Below are positions 46,209 to 56,441 of a DNA stretch of 64,000 nucleotides, one piece after another. A program made the position numbers and the translations under genes. Each line of letters begins with the position of its first letter. Position 1 is the first letter of the stretch. This stretch comes from Halichondria panicea (Eukaryota; Porifera; Demospongiae; Suberitida; Halichondriidae): assembly GCF_963675165.1 (NCBI RefSeq), contig NC_087390.1, positions 5,673,250 through 5,737,249 on the forward strand, given 5' to 3'. The notes beneath the pieces were generated by a model that worked only from the letters and a program-made list of their open reading frames with translations, was not told the origin of the DNA and ran no database searches.

Positions 46209-49064
46209 CTGCAGGGGGAGTAACAAGTTAGATATATACACAGTAAGATAGACCTACTTGAATATCAGAGTCACCTGATATAGTCTTATTCCCATGACAT
46301 GACCACACACAGTCCCCTATTTTCCTTTGAGCTTGTTTAATTCACCACCGGCTGGCCGGGCACCCAATTGCTACGTTGTTACGCCTGCATAGCCTGAGTT
46401 GCGGTCGCCCCAGTGTTGTAACCCCCTGTGTGTATAGTGTTGTCGTCTCCTCTGTGGTTGCTCGTGCAGTATTTGGCAAAAAGACTCATCAGAGAGGGTC
46501 TTAAAATGGTTCTTCAAAGGCTCTGTATATGTGAAGCAATAATAATACTGATTCCCAAAGCCAGTTAATGGCTGAAACCAATGAGAACCCATGCACATCC
46601 TGGAAAACCTCCTTATCAGTGTTTGCACACACATGCAGTCTATCCACATTAGGTTCCATTCACTCAATTAGACAGAGTGGCTTGTCGACATGGGAGCTAG
46701 CTTAGTGGAGAGGGAGTCACGGCAACGGCCATTGTACAGTTGGTGCGATGGGTTCTGTTAGGACTGGTGATAGTAGGAGAAGGACTTGCATGCAAACAAA
46801 GTCTGGCTGCATGGTGGAGTTTATTTGAGTTATTGAAGGACTGCTGTGTCAGCATCAATGCTAAATGTACTACATGGCTTATACACACAGAGGGGGTTTG
46901 TAGCGTTTCTCTGTTGTGTGTGCATGTTCCATGAACAATACGTTAATTGAATAGCATAATTAATTATATAACAGGGGAATGCAATCACTATAGCTGTACC
47001 GTATAGCGTGTATATTTTGAGGGTATAAACTTTCGCCTAATGACTGCATGTAAAGGTTTTCGCGGAATAGCACTGACAGTGAGCCTTTTCCTTTTGCAAG
47101 CATGCGATATTAAATGTGTGGGTATAATGTTCACGGTACATCTGCAAAACATTTACACCCTCGAAATATACCCGCTATATCGGTAGACCCAACATTGTAA
47201 TACCGTATGCATGGCGGGAAATGTTCACTGTGGTGCACATATTCTGCTATTAATTGGTACGAGAGCCCTCATAAGATATTTTCGTGGTTGTAATATTCAC
47301 ACGGCATTTGAATGCCAGGAAACCACATCCACCAAGAGCTTCGCATGTAAAATACCGGTGCGTGGGACTTAATGCATTTCTCCCAAATTGTTGTGTTAAC
47401 TGCTCTGCCCTCGAAAAAAACAAAATGTTGCACCCTCACGAACAAATTTTATTGTAGATCCTACAGCACAGCCCATAGATTCTTGTTGTACGCCCTGATA
47501 AATTATGCTCGTTAGCATAATAGGTGTCTAAAGATAATTGGGCATCAATGTTAATTTTTGGTAAAGATCATTACATTAAGTTTTGCATAACGATGTTGTC
47601 ATAGCTGAAGGTTGGATCAGTTCAAGTCAGCAAGATAACACTGAGAACCATGATATTATGCAAAACACATGCAATCATGACTTCCATTTGACAACAGGGT
47701 AGGCCTAGCCTCGATCCCAGGCCGCACTTCCCACTTCACTTAGGGAAGTGGGTAATCATGCTTTTTTTCCACCCATTATTCTATTCTTTAATTCTTACCT
47801 TTTATTCTCATAAAAAATCCGATTATTCTCTCATAAAAAATCTGAAAATGTGTCATAATAATTACAGACAAAATTAAATGTAGACATAACACAGCACACA
47901 ACTGACACACGACATAAAATTAATACATGAGGATGTCCCAAAAAGTGATGTCGTTTTAAAGACACCCACGGAAACTAACTATAGTATGGTTAAGAGTGCA
48001 ATATCATTACAGGATTAATAGCACGAGTAACAAACAATGGGCAAAGCCTCTAATTGCATACACAAGGCGAAAATAAGCCCCGATTACAATTACTTGTTTG
48101 ATGATGTGCAATAAATAATTACTCGCTTACGATGTGCAATTACAGCCTTGATGGCATGCAATCACATGACACTGGTCCAGATATGATACCATGCATGGAT
48201 ATCTATTATGTGTTGGATTTTAACCTGAGGGTAGTTCTATGTATTCCGGAGGGCATATCGCAGCTTGTACTTGACAAACCATATTTACAACATGATCGAG
48301 TAGGGACTCATTCACTTCTCGGAATAGTAGATCTATATATAATTATTGAATTCACTTCCATTCTTAACTTTCACTCTGGAAGGTACTTCTATATCTCCCC
48401 ACTGCACAGTTAATTGTACCATTGTACTTGTTAATACAGTCTTCCATTATTCTACATAGAAGATCTTATTGTTCACTTGTTGTAAGAGTCTGCGTCTTGT
48501 ACATGTTCATCTTGAACATAGCTAAATGAAAAAAAGCAACAGTTGAACGCTTGCTGCTTTTCATTTTAGCTTCTTGCATGAGGGTACGGTGAGGTGAAAG
48601 AGAACAATTGATTACACGTCACCATGCATGGAGCAATATAAAGTCAGTACTGATAGATGATGAACTCAATATTCTCCTATTTCAACATTCCACACAACAG
48701 CCTCAGACTTCATGCACTCTGAAACTGTATTCATGGTATAATTATAACCTATAGTATAAAATGTACAACCTCGGACTTAACTATGAAGAACTTACGTTGA
48801 CAATGTCATACACTTGTAGTATGCCCTTCTTTTGATTGCAAGCTCTTACAAATTTACAGGCTACTGCATGTAGATAGGCTCATCGAAATGTTTAAACCAC
48901 CGAATCATAATAATTATACAGAAGCCCCACTCTGCATGCATTGATAGGGACTCATTCAGTTCTAGGAATTCATAACTTCCACTCTGGAAGGTATTTTCGA
49001 GAAGGTGACACTGTACTTCCCACAGTCCGAGCTGACTACTAGTGACACTATAATACTTGAAGAA
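46209..49064. other. Block C copy 4, repeats, and segment paralogous to 18685-20696
   Basis: Block C to about 46800; two MITE-like elements at 46995-47340; an unrelated insertion at 47490-47660 followed by 47660-47697, which is inverted relative to the other modules; a MITE-like element at 47985-48135; an imperfect hairpin at 48520-48571 absent from the paralogue; the piggyBac empty site near 48893. No gene before 49065. Confidence 0.5.
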
Positions 49065-49455
49065 ATGAAATTGCTTGCTGTCCTGTTTCTGGTGGTTGCC
49101 GTGGTTACTGCGTCTTCTGTGCAACAGGTAAAAGTTACTATACTTGTCATTCTTTGATATAATATATATTAGACACATAAGCAAGACACTGCTTATAATT
49201 ATGCAGGACAAAGATGTAGCAGTTGCATTTTGCTCAGACTTTTGTCTCGCAACGCTGGTAAGTATACAGCAGCATTATAGGAAGACCCCCTTTTTATTCG
49301 GGAAACTGTCGCCGTGACTGTCCTGGCCAGTTATGCACCGCTGCTAACAAGTTATGGACCGATTATGGATCCGAGTGCTGGGCTGGGATGAAGGTCTGCT
49401 GTTGCGGTGAGTATATAGTTCATTGGATTGTGTCGACAATGTGTTTCTTTTGCAT
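49065..49455 (+). pseudogene. Small cysteine-rich secreted peptide gene 2, frame disturbed
   Basis: Paralogue of the gene at 20697. Exon 1 (49065-49127) is an intact signal peptide MKLLAVLFLVVAVV with a GTAAAAG donor. Exon 2 (49207-49406) has the cysteine-rich C-terminal half complete (CPGQLC, then SECWAGMKVCCC) but two 2-base insertions near its start (TCTCGC where the paralogue has TCGC; GTATACAG where it has GTACAG) break the link to the signal peptide unless splicing differs. Together the two copies suggest an intact ancestral peptide of about 90 residues. Lacks the pogo MITE and piggyBac insertions of the paralogous segment. Confidence 0.5.
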
Positions 49456-50498
49456 ACAGCTCCCCTGTGATGTGCCAACTTATAATTTTCCTCTAATATT
49501 CGGCCCAGTGTCTAAAAATGGGAGCTTGTCAGGAGGTAGGTGTTAGCCTTTTTTGATGTGTCCAAATTGAGGAATTATAATTATAGGAAGAGGTATAGCT
49601 ATATATATAGACTGCGTTCCAGGTTCATGTACCAGCTGTTTCCATCCACCACATCATTTCCATGTTAACATGCCTGGATGGATGGACTATGTATGCCTGT
49701 GCTGTATTAGGGAACATCATCTCAAACCATGCACTCAATACATAATTCAGACAACAATACAAAATGCACAATCATAATTATAATTACGTCCCACAAATTG
49801 TCCCCCAAATGCATGTACATGCAGTATGTAGGGAATTGAACATCCCCCACCAGCAATGTACGTGCTAGGAGGATGGCCGGGAAAATCACCCAGAAATTGC
49901 ATAGGAAAACTACCAGCGAAAAACAAAAAATGTACACGTGAATGACGTTGTAAAACGGATTGGAGTCATGCTCTCGCCGGATTTCTTGCTTCCACGTTTT
50001 TTGGTGTTTCCCCCCGGCCAATCCTAGCAACTTTATACATTGCAAAAATGTTTCTAGTTGGTTGTACATATATACAATCTTCAATCATAAGTAGGTAATA
50101 AAAATATTATGTTGAAGAGTTGATATAGGATGATAATTTAATGGAGTAACTTAATTATGAATGCTAGTATAGGGTCATTAATGTGAGTGAGACGTCTTTT
50201 CTGATCTAGAATAATAGTACCATCGGTGTGTGTTGGAGGGAGCATCAGGTTTTGTAAACTGTCTACTCATCAATATAATTATGTCTGCAGCAAACTACAG
50301 ATCAGTTGCAAATCTTAATGCATTTTCTTAAAATTTAATGGCTACATGCAGATGAGAAACTAATAATTCACTTTGCTTGGCCTTAGTGAGATGCCTTTTA
50401 GAATTAATGTACCAGTCGGTTTTGTAAACTGCCATAAAACTCATCAACGAGGACTAGAAACTGGATGTACAGCTCAATTTATATATAATTATGCATTG
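49456..50498. other. Spacer nearly identical to 23230-24238
   Basis: Contains a second copy of the palindromic dispersed repeat (49863-50062). No gene. Confidence 0.6.
49863..50062. repeat. Palindromic dispersed repeat (copy 2)
   Basis: Same element as 23512-23712, here inherited with the large segment duplication that also carries NLL6/NLL12. Confidence 0.7.
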
Positions 50499-52184
50499 TC
50501 ATACACATGTAGGTACTACAAGTGTCATAGTGTCAGGGGACAGTTCATAAGGTATGTCCTCGAAATCTGCATTTCCATAAATTGGATTGACGAATTCTGC
50601 ATCGTTGAGTGATTCCTGGCTGCCATATATAGGGTTGTCAAACTCAGCTGTTTCTGAAGTGATGGTGTTTGTTCTGTTAGTCCTGCTCTTAGGAATCCCA
50701 TGCACTGGATTGTCTCCTGGAATGTGGAACTTTTATTATTATTATAGCTCATGAGCATACTGAAAAAAACATTCTTGTAAAGTAAACTACAGTAAATAGG
50801 TAAACAGTACGTATGTGTAGCTACTTCCATGTTAGGTGCAAAAATAGCTTACCTTGAAATTGAGTGTCTTGAATGGTCTTCCCCTGAGCTCTCCTCCGCA
50901 CACACACCACCACGACCACTATCAGGAGCAGGAGTATCAGCATCAGCACTAGGAGACCTCCCACCATTCCTCCTATCAGATCCCCTAGAGCACCACGCAA
51001 CGCTGCAAGAGATATACAGAAGGAATATCATCAGTTAGAATACATATCTCTCCAGTGTAGCCAGATCGACCCACATTCACAACTGAACGAGTTGACATGC
51101 ATGCACCATCCACACACACACACACCATTTCCATTGCAGTTCCTACAATCATCAATGTCAGTCTCACATCTCTGTCCAGTGTACCCAGGATCACATGAGC
51201 AGGTGAAGGTTGCTATTCCTTGAGAGCAGTTGCCGTGACCACTGCACACCCTCTCCATTAGCAAGCACTCATCAATATCATCCTCACAATCAGCACCAGT
51301 GTAGCCAGCATTGCATACACAAGTGTAGGAATCAAGGCCGTTTGTACACGTTCCTCTCCCATTGCAATTTCTGTCAAAGCAAAAGTTTTGACGCTCACAG
51401 TTTGCACCGATATAGGGAGGGTTACAGTTGCAAGTGAAACTAGTAAATCCATTGATACACGTTCCTCGTTCATTGCATGTGACAGCATTGGATCTGGACT
51501 CACAGTGATTGAAGATGTCACAACTGTTTCCAGAGTAGAGTGGAGCACATAACACAGTAGCTCTCAGAGTGATAGAAGGCCCGGTATTTGATGTACTCAT
51601 TAATGTGTTAGTCAATCCAACTGAAAGACTTAGATCAAATCGATATCTTACAATAACATCAACTGGTCCATTATCATAATCCAGCACTTGTATGTAAAAC
51701 TGAGCTCCCTGCAGTACAAGAGATGGTGCATGAATTGAAATACAAACAGTGATCATTACCTCCCAGGCTGTCGTTATTCCAGTCAGATTGAATATACGAG
51801 GTTGTAAGGAATCAATGTTATCCCCATCATTAATCAAGTTACTAACTACAGTAAATCCGGGATCAGTAACTATATTGGGACACCCTGTAGCAGTACTGGT
51901 ACGTGGCATCAGGCAGTAGATGAAGTAGGTGTCACAGCGGTCCTGTCCCATACATGATACACCATTGTTGGTTGAATCACAACATTGACCATCAGAGCGT
52001 GTGTTGGATGGATGACTGTAGGAGACCAGCTCCACTTGCACCACATAGTCTGCAGACACCAGTACACTGAGCTGCAAGCATTGGGACTCTCAACTGCAAC
52101 TACTGACTATTATACACTCACCTTCCCCAGCCATAGACACAGGCAGCTCATACACAATACAAGGACTCTCATTCTCAGCAGCAT
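50499..52184 (-). pseudogene. NLL12: type A receptor with degenerate last EGF, copy of NLL6
   Basis: Exons 52184-52122, 52071-51760, 51708-51044, 51002-50853, 50716-50499. Signal peptide, MNNL/C2-like module (CDTYFIYCLM) and three EGF repeats are open. The fourth EGF is damaged but still open (NGVCVCGWCMHVNSF) and runs to the donor in phase 2 rather than 1, so exon 4 would be read outside the helix frame. Exon 5 has the same shortened acceptor and NPVH as NLL6, but keeps NPIYGSQE and NPIYGN and ends PTCV. Intron 2 (51 nt) is in frame and stop-free. Either a pseudogene or a soluble ectodomain with a Ser/Asp-rich end. Confidence 0.75.
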
Positions 52185-52569
52185 GTAATAGTTTAATAGC
52201 CAGCAACTAGAGTCTATATCTTGTTTGAGATGTTAACAGCTATCTTGATGAGATCTTTATTATAGCTATAGTTTTGAACGCATGCATCCTGCCACCTTCA
52301 TTTCGCATGATGCATTATAGAGTCTATAGTGCTGCTTGCAACCTCACAAGGAGAGAAGTCACTCAAAGATATAAATTATATGTCTTCATACAGGATGTTC
52401 ATTCATGACATGCAGCCTTTGATTCCATAATCAATTATAATAATTACCCCTAGGCCCTATAGCCACATGACCAATAGACTAAGTCCCCCAAATCACTTAA
52501 ACTACGAGTTAGCAGATATCAAGAGCAATCTTATAGTAATTGCTTTAGGGGCAATACATTTATACAAAG
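52185..52569. other. Short spacer upstream of NLL12
   Basis: About 385 bp, same kind as other short spacers; no gene. Confidence 0.55.
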
Positions 52570-52855
52570 TCATTGCCTACATCATTATAGATTTTCCCAA
52601 TCCATCCTCATGCACGCTCGGTAACAGTTGCATAGCTAACATTTACTTTTATCACAAGTTTCTCATCATTCTCGGCCACACTCTCGCACGTGATATATCA
52701 CACGGGGGTAATCATACTCATGCTATTGTAGAGAGGAGGGAGGTGGACCAGTAGGGAGGGTGTTGGTTTGAGGTTGAACTGTGTTCATCTCACACACACA
52801 CCATACACCACATTGTTCTGACATGGTATGTCATTGTCTGCTGCACCTCCACTAA
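52570..52855 (-). pseudogene. Solitary B-tail exon, decayed (S5)
   Basis: The acceptor, NVVYGV and a TNTLPTGPPPSSL-like stretch are recognisable, then the tyrosine region is scrambled by indels and substitutions. No EGF or helix exon upstream. Confidence 0.65.
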
Positions 52856-53702
52856 CTGCAGGGGGAGTAACAAGTTAGCACAGTACACACACAGTAAGGA
52901 TGCCCTTTGATGATCACTTTGGATTATAGTCTTACTACCATTACATGACCACAGTCCTCTATTTTCCTTTGAGCTTAATTCACCCCGACTGGCCAACGGC
53001 TACGCTGGTACCCCTGCACGGCCTGAGTCGTGGTTGGCTAGTCGTCCCCTGCATAGCCTGAGTTGTACCCCCTGCGTAGATAGTGCTGTTGTTTCCTCTG
53101 TGGTTGCCTGTGCATGCAGTTGTTTCCTCTGTGGTTGCCCGTGCATGCAGTACCATATTATAGCGGGAAATTTTTGCGGGTGCACATTTTCGCTATTTGG
53201 CTCCAGAGCCCTCAGCAGACATTTTCGTGGGTTCTAATATTCGCGGTTCAATGCCCGGAAACCACACCGACTAATAGCTTTGCATGTGAAATATCGGTGC
53301 GTGGGAGTTTATCCCAGTTTTAATAGGAAAAGACTCATTAGAGGGGGTTATCAAGAATGGTTCTTTATGGAGCGGTATCCGTGCCAGTATTGCCCGCAAG
53401 CCAGGACAATAACTGAGCCAACAACTAAGCCAATATAAGTGAGCCATTAAGTGAGCCACGCCCTTACTGAGGCACAATCTAGGGTATGATTCGAGGTTGT
53501 TTTATTAAATTTTCTAACAATACTACGACTATCCACATTAGGTAATACCATTCACTCAATTAGGTAGAGTGAACAAAAGTCTATAGGATTGTTACACGAA
53601 AGCATTCTGTCGAAAATGAACTCCAGTTTCAAATCAATACAACTGTACAAAACTCACTCTTTGTGTGTCCGTCCTTCCTCACACAAGCACTGGGACAGAG
53701 GA
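52856..53702. other. Block C copy 5 (partial) and repeats
   Basis: Fragments of block C to about 53080; a 29-bp direct duplication around TGTTTCCTCTGTGGTTGC (53090-53150); a MITE-like element from 53155 (TATAGCGGGAAATTTTTGCG). No gene. Confidence 0.5.
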
Positions 53703-53855
53703 TCACATCCGCACACCCCACTCCCTCACAAGCTGAGGGGGCAGGAACTCGTTACTGGTAACCAGAGGGTCCCAATCGGCAGCTAACACATTCATGCACC
53801 TGTTTCTCACATTAGGGTCAAAGTCAGCCACCAGAACCAGCAGCTTGAGGCCATC
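53703..53855 (-). CDS. Terminal exon of an unknown gene, HEAT-like
   Basis: After a clean TACAG acceptor, 50 codons and a stop are open: DGLKLLVLVADFDPNVRNR is reminiscent of a HEAT repeat helix pair (the DPNVR turn), followed by WDPLVTSNEF. No upstream exon was identified in the window. It is flanked by MITEs, so it may be a fragment carried here. Family assignment is tentative. Confidence 0.35.
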   Translation of the reverse strand, partial: DGLKLLVLVADFDPNVRNRCMNVLAADWDPLVTSNEFLPPQLVREWGVRM

Positions 53856-53879
53856 CTGTATGGAGAAGTACATCAGTGT

Positions 53880-54076
53880 ACCGTATATAGCTCGTAATTT
53901 CAAGGGGGGAATATTCGTGGTGTTCGTGCATGGTTGAACACTGGACCACGAATATTTTACCACGAATGAAGCGACAACCTTGACTACCTTTGCCTGCAGC
54001 AATCATGAAAATAAAATCACAAACTGACTAAATATTTCTTAACCACGAATATTTTGCCTCCAGAAAATTACCCGCT
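53880..54076. repeat. MITE-like element
   Basis: Left end ACCGTATATAGCTCG and right end ATTACCCGCTATACAC are inverted, with CACGAATATTTT repeated inside. Related ends occur at 29915, 39165, 47205, 53155 and 58862. Confidence 0.6.
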
Positions 54077-54793
54077 ATACACAATGAAGCTCAGAACATA
54101 ATTTTGTTTACTGATACTATACCCTTCACCTTCCACTGATCTTCACTGAGTGTGAGTGGATTAATTACTGAGTCTCTCTCGTTGGCTCCAGATCATTCGA
54201 TCAGGCAAACTATAAGTCTGTCGAAGCTCCTCTCCTTCAGATAAAGAGCCCGCAGTGGTGCATGTGTGTTTGTCAGGAGAGGAGACAAAGAGTGAGAGCG
54301 TTGTTGTAGAGGTCGAGGTGGCATATAATGTAGTAGCTAGTGGAGAGGGAGTCACAGCAACAGTCATTGTATAGTTGGTGCGATGAGTTCTGTTAAGACG
54401 ATAGTATATATAGGAGGAATTGCATGCAAACAAAGTCTGGGTGGAGCTTAAAACACGAATATTTGCACCTCACGAACATTTCTCGCTATACGGTATTGCA
54501 TTGCAGTTGTAAATCCTACAGCACAGCCCATAAATTCATGTTGCAACATAACCTTTGTAATTCAGTACTGATATTATTTGTCAAATGGAGGTCATGATTG
54601 CATGTGTTCTGCATGATATTATCCACAACTATAGTGCATGCATCCCATGTGTTGTGCACATGTATAAGCTATAGCCACAACTTAAACCAGATGGTGTGAA
54701 CAATAAAAGACAGTGTATATATAGTACAAATGCATCCACTGATAATTATATAGGCTCTAACTATCACTTACGACTGCATATATTGATACTCAC
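54077..54793 (-). other. Block C copy with a 90-codon minus-strand frame
   Basis: Bases 54433-54161 are open on the minus strand: NRTHRTNYTMTVAVTPSPLA, then a Ser/Thr-rich stretch, SPDKHTCTTAG, and SLPDRMIWSQRERLSN. The first part is repeated in blocks C1-C4 and part of the end matches 21950-22090. It could be an exon of the unknown receptor family; no boundaries could be fixed. Confidence 0.3.
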
Positions 54794-54966
54794 CCTGTAC
54801 TAGAAGTGGTGACCGTGCAATCTGATATGTTATCGCAATTGTGAAGAGATGGGTCGGAGAGTAAAAATGGAACAAGTATACTCGACTGAGATCTGTAGCT
54901 GCTTTATCTCTCGATGGTCATCATCCTCTGTGCTGGGACTCTCTTGTGTATAGGTAAGTGCTACAC
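54794..54966 (-). pseudogene. Candidate exon E, copy 4, with stop
   Basis: Acceptor GCAG and donor GGTGAGTATC are good and the EIKQLQISVEYTCS part is in frame, but a TAA interrupts soon after SSQL. The overlapping plus-strand signal-peptide reading is at 54914-54953. Confidence 0.3.
54914..54953 (+). CDS. Candidate signal-peptide exon, copy 4
   Basis: MVIILCAGTLLCI then G and a GTAAGTGC donor, identical in protein to copy 3. Same caveats. Confidence 0.22.
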
Positions 54967-55566
54967 CTGCATGCTGACTAGCTAGTACTGCTATTAATCA
55001 GAGTGGTAGTAGCCGTGCATGCATTGAAGGTGTAGCCACTTGGCTGCTCTTAGTAGTCCACCCTGGGGTCCATTCTTAATTGTTTATTTATATCTCTTGA
55101 ATTGCAAAGTGTTACAGTAATTATTAGGATTGTCTAGAATGAGATTATATACATGCATGCACTGAAGAAATGTTTTGTGTTATGTCACTGCAATAATACA
55201 TCTGACACAAATTTCCAAAAACTTACTAACAGCTTATTTGATGTAAACTGAATAGGTTTCACGGTTGTTTTGTTCATTATCAGTTAGAATCTGGGACATC
55301 TAGTGCATCAGTAGAGTACACTGCAGGTTTCTCTGTAACTTGTCGATATAAAACCATGTGATGCTGTTAATGTGATGGGTTTTAATGTCACATGACATGC
55401 ACATCGGACCATGGGTGTGGGTGTGGGCGTGTGTGTATGCATGCATGCATGGCCGGGTGTGGAGTGTGGGTGTAAAGCTGTAATCAACACTTGGTATGGA
55501 GAAGTGATCCCTCAATCCTCAAAATTGCAGTTGCATAATCACCAATAAATTATACTTTTAACTCAC

Positions 55567-55772
55567 TGAGCTGGTCACAGGTACTTGCTCGGTAGTGCAG
55601 CTGGTTTCATAAGCAAGCTCCCTTCCGCTGGTCTCACAAGATCTCCTCTCGCTGACACAGTTGGACGGATTGACCCCTATTTCTATGCATGCATGGCTGC
55701 TGTTTTGGAATGTAATAACGAAGCTACAATCCCACGCAGAGATATTAGTAGAGTGATACACAGGTTGACAGC
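55567..55772 (-). CDS. Cysteine-rich extracellular exon of an unknown gene
   Basis: Open on the minus strand from an AG acceptor to a strong GTGAGTTA donor. It codes for about 68 residues with CQPVY, NIS and NSS glycosylation sites, SNCVSERRSCETS and YETSCTTEQ. The C..RRxCE....YxxxC spacing resembles the C-terminal domain of the type II protein at 59351-60266 (CDTSVRRTCEL, YSACETIEY), suggesting a shared domain. A decayed copy is at 22505-22930. Neighbouring exons were not identified; it may lie upstream of exon E copy 4 in one gene. Confidence 0.4.
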
Positions 55773-56213
55773 CTTTTAGTAGACTGCATGCGCTCTTTTG
55801 TCAGACAGTAAGGCTCCAGTCATTGCAATAAATTGTGGATCAAATGGCAGCTCTATATATTTTCTAGCAAGCACTCTGCTATTATTAGTATATGTATATA
55901 TATATAATTATAGGTAGTTCTGCACTTTCATGAGCTTAAACATGATTTATAATTTAAGTAAAAGTGACCCCAGCTGTAAGCAATTAATTCATGCACACAC
56001 ATGTAAAATATGCTTTCGTTTTTAAGTTCAAATTCAAATTCTAGTTGACCTCAAAAGTAGTCTCAGTGATGATGCATGTGAATTGCAGTGTTTGGGACCT
56101 TTTGCATGAGCACAGACAATATGGAGATGGTTCTTCACCACTTTCTTCCATCAGTGTAGCCGTGCACGTACTACCTTCGATGGTATCGACTGGCGTGACT
56201 CGCATGCTGCAAC
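55773..56213. other. Intergenic
   Basis: No gene recognised; partly homologous to 22930-23200. Confidence 0.4.
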
Positions 56214-56333
56214 CTAGTGGGTGTGGTTGTGTGCCATTGTAGTCTAGTGGGTGTGGTTGAGTACCATTGTAGCCGAGTGGGTGTGGTTGAGTACCATTGT
56301 ATTCTAGTGGGTGTGGTTGGGTTCCATTGTTTC
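56214..56333. repeat. 30-bp tandem repeat, four copies
   Basis: Unit CTAGTGGGTGTGGTTGAGTA plus CCATTGTAGT, four diverged copies at exact 30-bp spacing. The plus-strand frame over it is an artefact of the period being a multiple of three. Confidence 0.9.
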
Positions 56334-56441
56334 CTTCTGATTCCTGAATGGGAATTGAATCATGGGTACGTTTTTTACATAGGTTTTTTAGCAGATAAGG
56401 TTTCCATTAAATTTTTGCCTCCTCAGTCAATATTCCTCTAG

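Noticed and set aside
48132-48413. 93-codon plus-strand ORF
   Set aside because: Covers duplicated non-coding sequence; the paralogous stretch near 18690 has stops in that frame and there is no coding-like conservation.
53034-53237. Cysteine-rich plus-strand ORFs at 53034-53323
   Set aside because: They overlap a direct duplication and a MITE and show no splice or start context.
56217-56441. Plus-strand ORF with a repeated GVVEYHC-like motif
   Set aside because: Created by a 30-bp tandem repeat whose period keeps the frame open.
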